Source: Neobacillus terrae (GTDB lineage: Bacteria > Bacillota > Bacilli > Bacillales > Cytobacillaceae). From it: a stretch of DNA of 64,000 bases. Position numbers and translations under genes: made by a program. Where the stretch lies: assembly GCF_011393025.1 (NCBI RefSeq), contig NZ_JAAOEO010000001.1:62001-126000 (forward strand). Direction: 5' to 3'. Under the pieces are notes generated by a model. It ran no database searches and had not been told where the DNA came from. It worked only from the letters and a program-made list of their open reading frames with translations. This document shows, in pieces, positions 26,098 to 35,366 of the stretch (the first letter of the stretch is position 1; each line of letters begins with the position of its first letter).

Positions 26098-26267
26098 CAT
26101 CGTCTATTAAAATACTGAAAAGGGGTCTGCCGCCTCTTTATGCATTCTTGCATACATTAATCCCCGGTTTACAAGTCTCTTTTTATAGTAAGAAGTATTC
26201 AGTTTTTATAACTATGACAGCGTTTACAATTAGTTGACTGATATCGCATTTTTGCCTACTTTTGTTC

Positions 26268-26295
26268 TTGCATAAATCACTTAAAGGTGTATACT
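26268..26295 (+). promoter_or_regulatory. Candidate SigA promoter of gudB
   Basis: TTGCAT (26268-26273), 16-base spacer, TATACT (26290-26295), about 55 bases before the gudB ATG. Confidence 0.45.
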
Positions 26296-26350
26296 ATGTC
26301 ATGAAAGCGGACAACATTCGTAAAAGTGAAGATCTTTAGGAGGTTTACAA

Positions 26351-27628
26351 ATGGTAGCCGAGAAAGGTAATGAACATACCAGCCAAGAAGAAAAACATGA
26401 TGTATTGAAATCAACTCAAACTGTTATCCATAAAGCTTTGGATAAATTGGGTTATCCAGAAGAAGTTTATGAATTATTAAAAGAGCCGCTAAGGCTAATG
26501 ACTGTTAAAATTCCTGTCAGAATGGATGACGGATCTATAAAAATATTTACTGGCTACCGAGCCCAGCATAACGATGCAGTAGGACCAACAAAAGGCGGAA
26601 TCCGTTTCCACCCAAATGTTACAGAAAGAGAAGTCAAAGCACTTTCTATATGGATGAGCTTAAAGTGTGGTATCGTTGACCTTCCCTATGGCGGAGGAAA
26701 GGGCGGAATTGTTTGCGACCCTCGTAATATGTCATTTCGTGAGCTTGAAAGACTTAGCCGGGGATATGTACGTGCCATTAGCCAGATTGTTGGACCAACT
26801 AAGGATATTCCTGCACCTGACGTGTTTACCAACTCTCAAATTATGGCATGGATGATGGATGAATACAGCAGAATAGATGAATTCAATTCTCCTGGCTTTA
26901 TTACTGGAAAACCACTTGTTTTAGGCGGTTCTCATGGCCGAGAATCAGCTACCGCAAAAGGCGTTACCATTTGTATCCGTGAAGCAGCAAAGAAAAAAGG
27001 AATGGAATTAGAAGGGGCAAGAGTGGTTGTCCAGGGCTTCGGTAATGCAGGAAGCTACCTAGCAAAATTCATGCATGATGCCGGAGCTAAAGTTGTGGGT
27101 ATTTCTGATGCCTATGGTGCTTTATATGATGCTAATGGTCTGGATATTGAATATTTGCTTGATCGCCGTGACAGCTTTGGAACTGTAACAAAATTGTTCA
27201 ATAATACAATTACCAATAAAGAGCTATTGGAGCTTGATTGCGATATTCTTGTTCCTGCCGCTATTGAAAATCAAATTACCGAGGAAAACGCACATAATAT
27301 TCGCGCGGGTATCGTAGTTGAAGCAGCGAATGGCCCTACTACTCTCGAAGCTACAGAAATCCTAACAGAACGCGGAATCCTTCTTGTACCTGATGTTTTG
27401 GCTTCTGCGGGAGGAGTAACTGTTTCTTATTTTGAATGGGTACAGAATAACCAGGGCTACTACTGGACTGAAGAAGAAGTAGAAGAAAAGCTGGAGAAGG
27501 TTATGGTTAAATCCTTTAACAGTATTTACGATACAGCCCAGACAAGAAGAGTTGATATGAGACTTGCTGCCTATATGGTGGGTGTCAGAAAAATGGCTGA
27601 AGCCAGCCGTTTCAGAGGCTGGATCTAA
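26351..27628 (+). CDS. gudB: NAD-dependent glutamate dehydrogenase, GudB type
   Basis: 425-aa catabolic glutamate dehydrogenase (glutamate + NAD+ to 2-oxoglutarate + ammonia). Substrate-binding lysines occur in GPTKGGIRFHP and LKCGIVDLPYGGGKGG, and the NAD fold has GFGNAGSYLA. It is close to B. subtilis GudB throughout. The strain 168 protein is inactivated by a nine-base duplication; here the corresponding stretch reads EVKALSIW without duplication, so the enzyme should be active. The ATG is preceded by TAGGAGG. Confidence 0.96.
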   Translation: MVAEKGNEHTSQEEKHDVLKSTQTVIHKALDKLGYPEEVYELLKEPLRLMTVKIPVRMDDGSIKIFTGYRAQHNDAVGPTKGGIRFHPNVTEREVKALSIWMSLKCGIVDLPYGGGKGGIVCDPRNMSFRELERLSRGYVRAISQIVGPTKDIPAPDVFTNSQIMAWMMDEYSRIDEFNSPGFITGKPLVLGGSHGRESATAKGVTICIREAAKKKGMELEGARVVVQGFGNAGSYLAKFMHDAGAKVVGISDAYGALYDANGLDIEYLLDRRDSFGTVTKLFNNTITNKELLELDCDILVPAAIENQITEENAHNIRAGIVVEAANGPTTLEATEILTERGILLVPDVLASAGGVTVSYFEWVQNNQGYYWTEEEVEEKLEKVMVKSFNSIYDTAQTRRVDMRLAAYMVGVRKMAEASRFRGWI

Positions 27629-27715
27629 AGCTTACTATGAATATATAATAGTCTTTTTGCAGACATCGTCTTCAATATAACTTTTGTAAAAGCCATTAAC
27701 ATTGAAACATCTTAG

Positions 27716-27750
27716 AAAATCTCCTATCATTAGACGATAGGGGATTTTTA
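27716..27750 (+). terminator. Terminator after gudB
   Basis: AAATCTCCTATC / GATAGGGGATTT stem with a short loop and a T-run, about 90 bases after the stop. Confidence 0.8.
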
Positions 27751-28157
27751 CATTTGGCTCAGTTAAACAAAAAGTAAACAGCTCCCTCATCAAAAAATTC
27801 GGTCACAATAGCTATGAAGAACATTTTGTTGATGGAAAGGGAATCTGGGACTTTAGCCTTTTATCTATTAACAGTCACTTGTGCTTTTTTATAAGGCGCT
27901 GTTAAAATTCAAACTTAATTTTAACCCTTTTAAAAAAATGGCTGTGTTAAAGAATAGTGTTGATTTTTTATCTATGTTGATTGAAACGAGTGGCTTCGAG
28001 ACAGACAAAAGGCGTCCTGTCTCTGCGATGATTCTTCTTAGAAGCATTCCTTTGTGGAGCGAAAACCAACAACCAAGTTTAACAAAGCCAAAAAAATAAA
28101 AAGTTAAAGTTATAATAGCCTTACATTTAAAATTATTAATAAAAAATAGTATGGAGT
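27751..28157. other. Long intergenic region before ypdA, partly repeat-derived
   Basis: Around 28000-28090 the sequence ends GTGGAGCGAAAACCAACAAC then CAAGTTTAAC. This matches the end of the repeat near 47115 (TTGGAGCGAAGAATCACAAC then CAAGTTTAAC). An open frame at 27881-28099 crosses it but has no ribosome site or family. A TATAAT lies near 28112. Confidence 0.45.
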
Positions 28158-28169
28158 GTGACCGTAAAA

Positions 28170-29141
28170 ATGCAACAGGAAGATGTTATTATAATTGGTG
28201 GCGGTCCATGCGGGATGGCAGCTGCAATTTCTTTAAAAGAAGCAGGGAAAAATCCGTTGATTATTGAAAAGGGAAATATAGTAAATGCAATCTACCACTA
28301 TCCCACTCATCAAACTTTTTTTAGCACCAGTGAAAAATTGGAGATTGGTGATGTTCCTTTTGTTACTGAAACTTATAAACCAAAACGTAATCAGGCACTG
28401 GTTTACTATCGGGAAGTAGCTAAGCGGAAAAACTTACGTATTAATGCTTTTGAAAAGGTCCTGTCAATAGAAAAGGAAGAAAAACATTTTAAAGTTGAAA
28501 CGGACAAGACAACCTATTATTCCGCCTATGTCATTATTGCAACTGGCTATTATGATCATCCGAATTTTATGGGGATTCCTGGTGAAAACCTATCAAAGGT
28601 TTCCCATTATTTTAAAGAAGCCCATCCATACTTTGATAAAGATGTTTGCGTGATTGGCGGAAAAAACTCCAGTATTGATGCTGCAATTGAACTTGATAAA
28701 GCCGGAGCGAGAGTAACAGTGCTTTATCGGGGAAGTGAGTATTCCTCTAGCATCAAACCGTGGATATTGCCGGAGTTTATTTCCCTGGTTAAGAATGGAA
28801 AGGTCTTAATGGAGTTTGATTCCCATGTAAAAGAGATTTTGGAGAATAAGGTCATTTATATAAAGCAGGGCGAAACAAAAGAGATCAAAAATGATTTTGT
28901 ATTTGCCATGACGGGTTATCATCCTGATCACACTTTCCTGAAGGCAATGGGTATAGGCATAGACGAGGAAACTGGAAGGCCTGTTCATAACCCGGAAACG
29001 ATGGAAACAAATGTGAAGGGAATTTTTATTGCAGGGGTTATAGCGGCAGGTAATAATGCAAATGAAATCTTTATTGAAAACGGAAGATTTCACGGGGGGC
29101 AAATAGCAATTGCCATAAAGGCCAGCGAGGATGCTAAATAG
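28170..29141 (+). CDS. ypdA: YpdA/Bdr, NADPH-dependent bacillithiol disulfide reductase
   Basis: 323-aa flavoprotein. The N-terminal FAD Rossmann motif GGGPCG includes Cys14, the residue essential for bacillithiol disulfide reduction in YpdA. A second nucleotide fold has VIGGKNSSIDAA, and the C-terminus carries GIFIAGVIAAGNNANEIF. It lacks a CxxC motif, as expected. Starting at ATG 28170 places the cysteine at position 14 as in the family; the upstream GTG at 28158 sits on the ribosome site. It maintains the bacillithiol redox pool. Confidence 0.92.
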   Translation: MQQEDVIIIGGGPCGMAAAISLKEAGKNPLIIEKGNIVNAIYHYPTHQTFFSTSEKLEIGDVPFVTETYKPKRNQALVYYREVAKRKNLRINAFEKVLSIEKEEKHFKVETDKTTYYSAYVIIATGYYDHPNFMGIPGENLSKVSHYFKEAHPYFDKDVCVIGGKNSSIDAAIELDKAGARVTVLYRGSEYSSSIKPWILPEFISLVKNGKVLMEFDSHVKEILENKVIYIKQGETKEIKNDFVFAMTGYHPDHTFLKAMGIGIDEETGRPVHNPETMETNVKGIFIAGVIAAGNNANEIFIENGRFHGGQIAIAIKASEDAK

Positions 29142-29231
29142 AATTGGACATTCATTTTTGCCATTGCACCTTAAACTGATTTGATATAATAAAGCTGTCT
29201 TAGATGTAGATTAAATAGCCGGAGGAATATG

Positions 29232-30188
29232 ATGAAGAAGGTAGTTTTGTTAACAACTGGAGGAACCATTGCCAGCAGGCCGAATAAAGATTCCGGAAAG
29301 CTGGCATCAGGTGCTTTAACAGGGGAAGAATTGGTCTCTCTTTGTCAGCTGCCCGAAGATATTGAGGTAATTGTAGAATCTGCCCTTCAAAAAGCGAGTA
29401 TTCACATTACATTTGATGACCTGGTAGTATTGAAAAATAAAATTGATGGTTATTTTCAAGATGAAACTGTTTCAGGAGTAGTGGTAACACATGGAACCGA
29501 TACTTTGGAAGAATCAGCATATTTTCTTGATTTAACAATAAAAGATGACAGACCAGTTGTTGTTACAGGATCGCAAAGATCTCCAGAAGAGCTTGGAAGC
29601 GATGTATTTATTAATCTTCGTCATGCCATCTATTCAGCTTGTTCAGATGATTTAAGAGGTGCTGGTACAGTTGTGGTATTTAATGAACGGATTTTTGCAG
29701 CGCGTTATGTAAAAAAAGAACATGCCTCCAATATCCAGGGATTTAATGCATTCGGATTTGGCTATCTGGGTATTATCGACAATGATCAAGTCCAGATATT
29801 TCAGAAGCCCTTAAAAAGAGAGCAATTTGAAGTGAAAAGTCCGCTTCCAGTTGTGGATATTATAAAATGTTACATTAATGCTGACGGCAAATTTATCAAA
29901 GCGGCCAGGGAAAGCGGTGCAAAAGGAATTGTTCTTGAAGGTGTAGGGCGCGGACAGGTAGCCCCGGAGATGATGGATGAGATTGAGCATGCCATCAAAG
30001 AAGGAATTAAAATAGTTATCACCACTAGTGCAGAGGAAGGCGCAGTTTATCCTACCTATGATTACAAAGGCAGTGCGTATGATTTATATAACAAAGGTGC
30101 CATTCTGGGAAGCGACAATGACTCGAAAAAAGCCCGAATAAAACTTGCTGTTGCGTTGGCGAGTGGTCTGGATAAAATTGTTTTTTAA
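29232..30188 (+). CDS. ansA: L-asparaginase, type I/II fold
   Basis: 318-aa asparaginase (asparagine to aspartate and ammonia). The two catalytic threonine motifs are present: TTGGTIAS at the N-terminus and THGTDTLEE near residue 90. The second-shell TGSQRSP also fits. No signal peptide, so cytoplasmic. The start chosen is the second ATG (29232), six bases after GGAGG. It forms a small nitrogen-metabolism neighbourhood with gudB. The symbol ansA is by family; ansZ-type membership cannot be excluded. Confidence 0.85.
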   Translation: MKKVVLLTTGGTIASRPNKDSGKLASGALTGEELVSLCQLPEDIEVIVESALQKASIHITFDDLVVLKNKIDGYFQDETVSGVVVTHGTDTLEESAYFLDLTIKDDRPVVVTGSQRSPEELGSDVFINLRHAIYSACSDDLRGAGTVVVFNERIFAARYVKKEHASNIQGFNAFGFGYLGIIDNDQVQIFQKPLKREQFEVKSPLPVVDIIKCYINADGKFIKAARESGAKGIVLEGVGRGQVAPEMMDEIEHAIKEGIKIVITTSAEEGAVYPTYDYKGSAYDLYNKGAILGSDNDSKKARIKLAVALASGLDKIVF

Positions 30189-30348
30189 AGACAATGTCAA
30201 GGCAAGTGGTTAAACTTTCGATATTAATTACTAACTTTTCATGATAAGATTTAAGAAAAGCAAAATGGGCTTTTATGAAGCAGAAGAGCGAAGGACTAGA
30301 AGGTTATACCTTCTTTTCTATTAATAAAGCTAGAAAAGAGGACGATAC

Positions 30349-31041
30349 ATGCTGGGGATATTTTCTGCCGGTATTGCACCGGGTTTGGCCTTGTTAAGTT
30401 ATTTTTATTTAAAAGATGAATATGACGCCGAGCCGATTTCTGTTGTTTTCAGAACCTTTCTTTATGGTGCATTGCTCGTCTTTCCAATAATGTTTATTCA
30501 GCATGTCCTTGATACGGAAAATATTATTCAGTCACAATGGATTCATGCCTTTCTTAATTCTGGATTTTTGGAAGAATTTTTTAAATGGTTTATTTTATTT
30601 TATGCAGTGTATCAGCATGTTGCCTTTGATGAACCTTTTGATGGGATTGTATATGGTGCAGCTGTTTCTCTTGGGTTTGCGACATCAGAGAATATTTTCT
30701 ATCTTGTTGCAAACGGAGTAGAACATGCTATAGGCAGAGCTCTGCTTCCCGTTTCCAGCCATGCATTATTTGGTGTCATTATGGGATTTTATTTAGGCAA
30801 AGGAAAATTCACGGAAGGCTCGAAAGCAAAGTGGATTATTCTCTCTCTAGGTTTGCCAATACTACTTCATGGCTTTTATGATTATATCCTGATATCTCAG
30901 GAAAACTGGTTAATGGCTATTTTCCCTTTTATGGTATTCCTTTGGTGGCTTGGCCTGAAAAAAGTAAAAATGGCTAAAGTATTAAGCGCAAAGCATTTTA
31001 AAAAACAATACAGATTACAAAAAAGAACTCTCCATTCCTGA
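30349..31041 (+). CDS. prsW: PrsW, site-1 protease for an anti-sigma factor
   Basis: 230-aa membrane protein with multiple hydrophobic helices and the PrsW motifs Glu75-Glu76 (LEEFFKW), HALFG and HGFYDY. In B. subtilis PrsW cuts RsiW, releasing SigW in response to envelope stress, and the paired glutamates have the same numbering. The ATG is preceded by AGAGGACGAT. The terminator overlaps the stop codon. Confidence 0.93.
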   Translation: MLGIFSAGIAPGLALLSYFYLKDEYDAEPISVVFRTFLYGALLVFPIMFIQHVLDTENIIQSQWIHAFLNSGFLEEFFKWFILFYAVYQHVAFDEPFDGIVYGAAVSLGFATSENIFYLVANGVEHAIGRALLPVSSHALFGVIMGFYLGKGKFTEGSKAKWIILSLGLPILLHGFYDYILISQENWLMAIFPFMVFLWWLGLKKVKMAKVLSAKHFKKQYRLQKRTLHS

Positions 31042-31055
31042 TGGAGAGTTTTTTC
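31024..31055 (+). terminator. Terminator overlapping the prsW stop
   Basis: Perfect 10-bp stem AACTCTCCAT / ATGGAGAGTT, loop TCCTG, then TTTTTT. The 5' arm is inside the last prsW codons. Confidence 0.9.
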
Positions 31056-31129
31056 ATGCGAATAAAATCCCTATGTTTACAAAAAATAGGTTTAATAATA
31101 AAAGATTTACATCCGGGGGTTTGAAATCC

Positions 31130-31876
31130 ATGAAAAAGAAAAAAAACCAGATGAACCGACTTTTAATCATCCTACTTTGCTTTTTAACATTAATGCCGCT
31201 CTCGGCAACAGAAACCTTTGCTTTCACCGGCCAGGTGATTCAGCGGGGAGCTGTTGGTGATGATGTTATTGAGCTGCAATCCCGTTTGGGGTACCTTGGT
31301 TTTTTCCGTGGAAAAATTGATGGTGTCTTTGGCTGGAGCACCTATTGGGCCCTTAGAAATTTTCAAGATCAGTTTGGGCTTCCGGTTGATGGGTTGGGAG
31401 GAGCAACAACCAAGGCGAAGTTAGTTAAAGCTTCGAAATATGATTATACAGGGGGGGGGACGACGGCAAAAAAGGCATCCAGGCCTAAAAAAACAACAGC
31501 AGCCATTACACCCAATGGTTTCTCCCAAAATGAGATTCAGCTTATGGCCAATGCAGTACATGGTGAATCGAGGGGGGAGCCATACATAGGACAGGTAGCT
31601 GTGGCAGCCGTTATCCTCAATAGGGTAGAAAGTTCCAATTTTCCTAATACAGTATCCGGGGTTATTTTTGAACCTGGGGCATTTACTGCTGTTGCGGATG
31701 GACAAATATGGCTTACCCCTAATGCAACTTCCAAAAAAGCAGTGCTGGATGCTATCAATGGCTGGGATCCGACAGGGAGTGCCCTTTATTATTTTAATCC
31801 TGCAACTGCTACAAGTTCATGGATTTGGGGAAGACCACAAATTAAGAAAATTGGAAAACACATATTCTGTAAATAA
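31130..31876 (+). CDS. sleB: SleB, spore cortex-lytic enzyme
   Basis: 248-aa exported lytic transglycosylase that degrades spore cortex at muramic-δ-lactam during germination. A signal peptide (residues 1-31), a peptidoglycan-binding domain (about 35-92, QRGAVGDDVIELQSRLG) and a Hydrolase_2 domain (about 125-248) with the catalytic Glu in HGESRGEP are visible. The linker is short and encoded partly by a run of nine G (31451-31459) giving Gly-Gly-Gly, unlike the longer linker of B. subtilis SleB. The start is ATG 31130; TTG 31121 is an alternative. It is followed by ypeB in an operon expected to be forespore-specific (SigG). Confidence 0.92.
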   Translation: MKKKKNQMNRLLIILLCFLTLMPLSATETFAFTGQVIQRGAVGDDVIELQSRLGYLGFFRGKIDGVFGWSTYWALRNFQDQFGLPVDGLGGATTKAKLVKASKYDYTGGGTTAKKASRPKKTTAAITPNGFSQNEIQLMANAVHGESRGEPYIGQVAVAAVILNRVESSNFPNTVSGVIFEPGAFTAVADGQIWLTPNATSKKAVLDAINGWDPTGSALYYFNPATATSSWIWGRPQIKKIGKHIFCK

Positions 31877-31890
31877 CGGGGTGAACGGAT

Positions 31891-33228
31891 TTGTTTAGAG
31901 GAATATTGATTGCATTTTTAACTTTAGGTGCAGTAGGACTGGGATTTTGGGGTTATCAGGAGCACAGGGAGAAGAATGCTGTCCTGATTAACGCGGAAAA
32001 TAGCTATCAGAGGGCTTTTCATGATCTCTCATATCAGGTGGATTTGCTCCATGACAAAATTGGAACTACACTCGCTATGAATTCGCGGAGTTCTCTTTCG
32101 CCAGCCCTGGCGGAGGTCTGGAGAATTACCTCACAGGCACATAGTGATGTTGGACAGCTTCCCCTTTCGCTATTGCCATTTAATAAAACAGAAGAGTTTT
32201 TATCCAATACCGGAAACTTCAGCTATAAGACTGCAGTCCGCGACTTGGATAAAAAACCTCTCTCACAAAAGGAGTATGAGACACTTAAAGTACTTTATAA
32301 GCAATCTGGTGATATTCAGGGGGAACTTAGAAAAACTCAGAATTTGGTTCTAAAAAACAACCTCAGATGGATGGATGTTGAGCTTGCCCTGGCATCCGGA
32401 AGAGAAAAAACTGATAATACAATAATAGATGGTTTTAAAACGGTTGAAAAAACTGTTTCAGGATACGATGAAACCGATTTCGGCCCCACCTTTACAAATT
32501 TGCAAAAAAAAGATGAGAATTTCAATAAGCTAGAAGGCAGGAAAATCTCCTCCCGTGAGGCGGCCGCCATTGCCAAAAAATATATGAATTTTGATGAGAA
32601 TGCAAGACTGAAGGTAACGGATAACGGAAATGGCTCTGATTATGGTTTTTACAGTGTATCACTAAAGAACAAAAGGTCGGGGCAGGAAGCCAGTATGGAT
32701 ATCACTAAGAAAGGCGGATATCCCATCTGGTTTATTAACTCACGAGCTGTGAAAAATCAAAAATTAAGCCTAAACGATGCTGGAAACAAGGCAGCTGCTT
32801 TTTTAAAGAATAATGGCTTTAAAAATATGGAGGTTTTTGAAAGCAGCCAATATGACAACGTGGGGGTTTTTGATTTTGTCACTTCCCAAAATAATATTAG
32901 AATTTATCCAGAATCAATAAAGCTTAAAATAGCTTTAGATGATGGAAGCATCATTGGGTTATCCGCAGAGGATTACTTGAAAACCCATCAGGACCGAAAA
33001 TTTTCTTCTCCTGTTCTTTCGAAGGAAGAGGCAAGGAAAAAGGTTAATCCTAAGCTTAAAGTGATGGAAGAAAGACTTGCGGTCATTGTGAACGATCTAA
33101 ATGAGGAAGTTCTTTGCTATGAACTGCTAGGGACACTGGGGAATGACAGTTACCGGATATTTATTAATGCAAAAACAGGTGTTGAAGAACAAGTAGAAAA
33201 ATTGAAAAATGCGGAATCAGTTCTTTAG
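31891..33228 (+). CDS. ypeB: YpeB, SleB-stabilising germination protein
   Basis: 445-aa protein with an N-terminal signal anchor (residues 4-20), a long helical region, and C-terminal PepSY-type repeats (about 215-440). YpeB and SleB stabilise each other in the dormant spore. It starts with TTG behind GGGGTG, 15 bases after the sleB stop. A terminator overlaps the stop codon region. Confidence 0.93.
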   Translation: MFRGILIAFLTLGAVGLGFWGYQEHREKNAVLINAENSYQRAFHDLSYQVDLLHDKIGTTLAMNSRSSLSPALAEVWRITSQAHSDVGQLPLSLLPFNKTEEFLSNTGNFSYKTAVRDLDKKPLSQKEYETLKVLYKQSGDIQGELRKTQNLVLKNNLRWMDVELALASGREKTDNTIIDGFKTVEKTVSGYDETDFGPTFTNLQKKDENFNKLEGRKISSREAAAIAKKYMNFDENARLKVTDNGNGSDYGFYSVSLKNKRSGQEASMDITKKGGYPIWFINSRAVKNQKLSLNDAGNKAAAFLKNNGFKNMEVFESSQYDNVGVFDFVTSQNNIRIYPESIKLKIALDDGSIIGLSAEDYLKTHQDRKFSSPVLSKEEARKKVNPKLKVMEERLAVIVNDLNEEVLCYELLGTLGNDSYRIFINAKTGVEEQVEKLKNAESVL

Positions 33229-33257
33229 GAAAAGCAAGATTTGCTTTTCCTTTTTCT
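33228..33257 (+). terminator. Terminator of sleB-ypeB
   Basis: Perfect GGAAAAGCAA / TTGCTTTTCC stem with a GAT loop, then TTTTTC. Confidence 0.9.
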
Positions 33258-33317
33258 TTTAATAGGTATAATAAAATTACAAGGTTTTCCTTATATAGAA
33301 AAAGGAAGGTTTTCTAA

Positions 33318-33980
33318 GTGATACAAATTGGAGATGTATTGACACTCGAGCCGCGGGATAATGAAAAGATCGAAAGATATAAATGCAAGGTTGTAGATAT
33401 AAGGGGAAATAATATTTTGATCGACTACCCGATTAGTCTAAAAAGCAACCGGAGCGTTTTTCTGCTTGATGGCTCACAGCTAAAGGCAACGTTTGTAGGT
33501 CCAGACGGATCCTCAGTATTTTTATTTGAAACAGAAGTAAAAGGAAAATTAAAACAAAATATTCCTATGCTTATCCTTCCCTATCCAGGTACAGACCATT
33601 TAATAAAAATTCAGAGAAGACAGTTTGTCAGGGTTGAGACTGCTATTGATGCTGCATTACACCCTTTAAACGATGAATTTATCCCCTTGACTGCACTTAC
33701 AGATGATATTAGTGCAGGAGGAGCGGCTGTTCTTGTTCCCGAATCTTTGGAAGTTAAGCAGGGGCTGAACCTGATGGTCTGGCTTGTCATTCCGTTTCAA
33801 AATGGAGAATATCATTATATGAAACTGCCAAGCAGAATTATCAGGGTAATTCCCCATAATGAAACAAGGAAAAAACTATCAATTCAGTTTTCTGAGATAT
33901 CCAGCCATGATAGACAAATTCTTTTACGTCTCTGTTTTGAAAAACAGCTTGGAATGAAGAAAAAAGGGCTTACGACATAA
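33318..33980 (+). CDS. ypfA: YpfA (MotI), c-di-GMP-binding flagellar clutch, PilZ domain
   Basis: 220-aa protein with a YcgR-like N-terminal domain (about 1-95) and a PilZ domain. The c-di-GMP binding signature is intact: R-x3-R in RRQFVR (residues 100-105) and D-x-S-x-x-G in DISAGG (130-135). In B. subtilis the protein binds the MotA stator when loaded with c-di-GMP and stops swimming. It starts at GTG behind AAAGGAAGG. Confidence 0.92.
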   Translation: MIQIGDVLTLEPRDNEKIERYKCKVVDIRGNNILIDYPISLKSNRSVFLLDGSQLKATFVGPDGSSVFLFETEVKGKLKQNIPMLILPYPGTDHLIKIQRRQFVRVETAIDAALHPLNDEFIPLTALTDDISAGGAAVLVPESLEVKQGLNLMVWLVIPFQNGEYHYMKLPSRIIRVIPHNETRKKLSIQFSEISSHDRQILLRLCFEKQLGMKKKGLTT

Positions 33981-34047
33981 AAACAGAATAATTTCAACTT
34001 TACCTTCCAATACTAAATATAAAACGTAAATAAGGGAAGGTGAGAGC

Positions 34048-34239
34048 TTGAAAAGGGTTGAGAGAATCCTGATTAAGCTTGTAGTTATTCAACTGTTTTT
34101 TCTCCTTTTTTTTCAGCTTGTTTTTCACCGTTTCGGGATATTTCCGGAAATAAATCCATTAACAAGATACGAAGGGGTCAGTGGAACTACATATACGAAG
34201 ATTTTAGAAGTAATAAGCCAAAAAAATTCAGAAAAGTAG
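34048..34239 (+). CDS. ypfB: YpfB, small single-helix membrane protein
   Basis: 63 aa with a hydrophobic helix (residues 8-27) and a short outer tail. It matches YpfB in size and position between ypfA and cmk; function unknown. TTG start behind GGAAGGTGAG. Confidence 0.75.
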   Translation: MKRVERILIKLVVIQLFFLLFFQLVFHRFGIFPEINPLTRYEGVSGTTYTKILEVISQKNSEK

Positions 34240-34242
34240 CCT

Positions 34243-34270
34243 GCAGGCATGTGCCTGCTTCTTTTTTTTG
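34243..34270 (+). terminator. Terminator after ypfB
   Basis: GCAGGCA / TGCCTGC stem, two-base loop, then TTC and an eight-T run. Confidence 0.85.
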
Positions 34271-34600
34271 CTAATCAGAATTTATATCCATAAATTCTGA
34301 ACGCATAAGCAAAACTAAGGCATCCGCCAAAAAGGCCTTGGCGAATGCCAAGATTTTCTAATGCAAAAGGTTCAGTTTTAAGGTTGTTGATAAGAAAAAA
34401 GGCTGGCAGGACCTCCACAAGGAAGCATGAGAGCGGAGGCTGGGCGACAAGGAAGGCACGTCAGATTCATATCTCCTGACTGAAAAGCGTTGTTAAGAAA
34501 GACCCCAAAACCCCACAGCCGTTGGACGCTGAGTCTATCGAACAGCCAGCGGAAAGCTCCTTAACCGGAAAAATAAAAATTAATCTTATTAAAAGATGCT
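34268..34600. repeat. Dispersed repeat region between ypfB and cmk
   Basis: The first about 100 bases are a group A repeat: GAATTTATATCCATAAATTC then TGAACGCATAAGCAAAACTA, followed by CATCCGCCAAAAAGGCCTTGG. It matches the blocks at 24271-24322 and 24470-24534. The following GC-richer 180 bases (about 34395-34575) have no gene and end before the cmk ribosome site. Confidence 0.65.
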
Positions 34601-34689
34601 TATAATTTAAAATACTAAAATAAAAGAGCAATTAAGTGAATTATGGTAAAATAAAAAGAAGACAACAAGTGAAGGTTTCAGGAGGATTT

Positions 34690-35364
34690 ATGGAAAAGAA
34701 AATATCTATAGCAATTGATGGACCAGCTGCTGCGGGAAAAAGTACGGTAGCTAAAATAGTAGCAGAAAAATTATCATATGTATACATTGACACTGGTGCC
34801 ATGTACCGTGCATTAACCTATAAAGCTATCCAGCATAATTTGGATTTGCAAGATCGCGAGGCACTTAACCATACCCTTTTAAATTCAGAAATTCGGCTTA
34901 TTCCATCGGATAAAGGCCAGCTGGTTTATTTGGACGGAAAAGATGTTACATTAGAAATTCGTTCTCCGGAAGTTACAAACTCTGTTTCAATTGTTTCTAT
35001 GCATAAAGATGTGAGAGCAGAAATGGTTCGCCGGCAGCAGCTATTTGCAGTGGATGGCGGTGTAGTAATGGACGGACGTGATATCGGCACCCATGTTCTC
35101 CCAAATGCTGAAGTAAAGATATTTATGCTGGCAAGTGTGGAAGAACGAGCAGAACGCAGGCATACCGAGAATATACAAAAAGGTATTCCCTCCAATCTTG
35201 AGCAGTTAAAGGAGGAAATTGCCTACCGGGATAAGCTTGATTCCGAGCGTGAGGTTGCACCTTTACGAAAAGCAGAAGACGCAATCGTTATTGATACAAC
35301 TTCAATGGGAATTATGGATGTTGTACAAAAAATAATGGATCTTGTGGGTGAAAGGATCGGTTAA
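34690..35364 (+). CDS. cmk: Cytidylate kinase
   Basis: 224-aa kinase phosphorylating CMP and dCMP. The P-loop GPAAAGKST is at residues 11-19, and GAMYRALTY and MDGRDIGT are the CMP-binding motifs. The start is ATG 34690 behind CAGGAGG; an upstream in-frame ATG at 34636 has no ribosome site. plsC starts two bases after the stop, forming an operon. Confidence 0.96.
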   Translation: MEKKISIAIDGPAAAGKSTVAKIVAEKLSYVYIDTGAMYRALTYKAIQHNLDLQDREALNHTLLNSEIRLIPSDKGQLVYLDGKDVTLEIRSPEVTNSVSIVSMHKDVRAEMVRRQQLFAVDGGVVMDGRDIGTHVLPNAEVKIFMLASVEERAERRHTENIQKGIPSNLEQLKEEIAYRDKLDSEREVAPLRKAEDAIVIDTTSMGIMDVVQKIMDLVGERIG

Positions 35365-35366
35365 GC

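Noticed and set aside
27881-28099. 72-codon plus-strand frame between gudB and ypdA
   Set aside because: No Shine-Dalgarno, and its second half is repeat-derived sequence also found near 47115.
34395-34600. A structured RNA gene in the GC-rich gap before cmk
   Set aside because: No match to tRNA, RNase P, 6S, SRP or a known riboswitch core could be found; it is better treated as repeat or remnant sequence.
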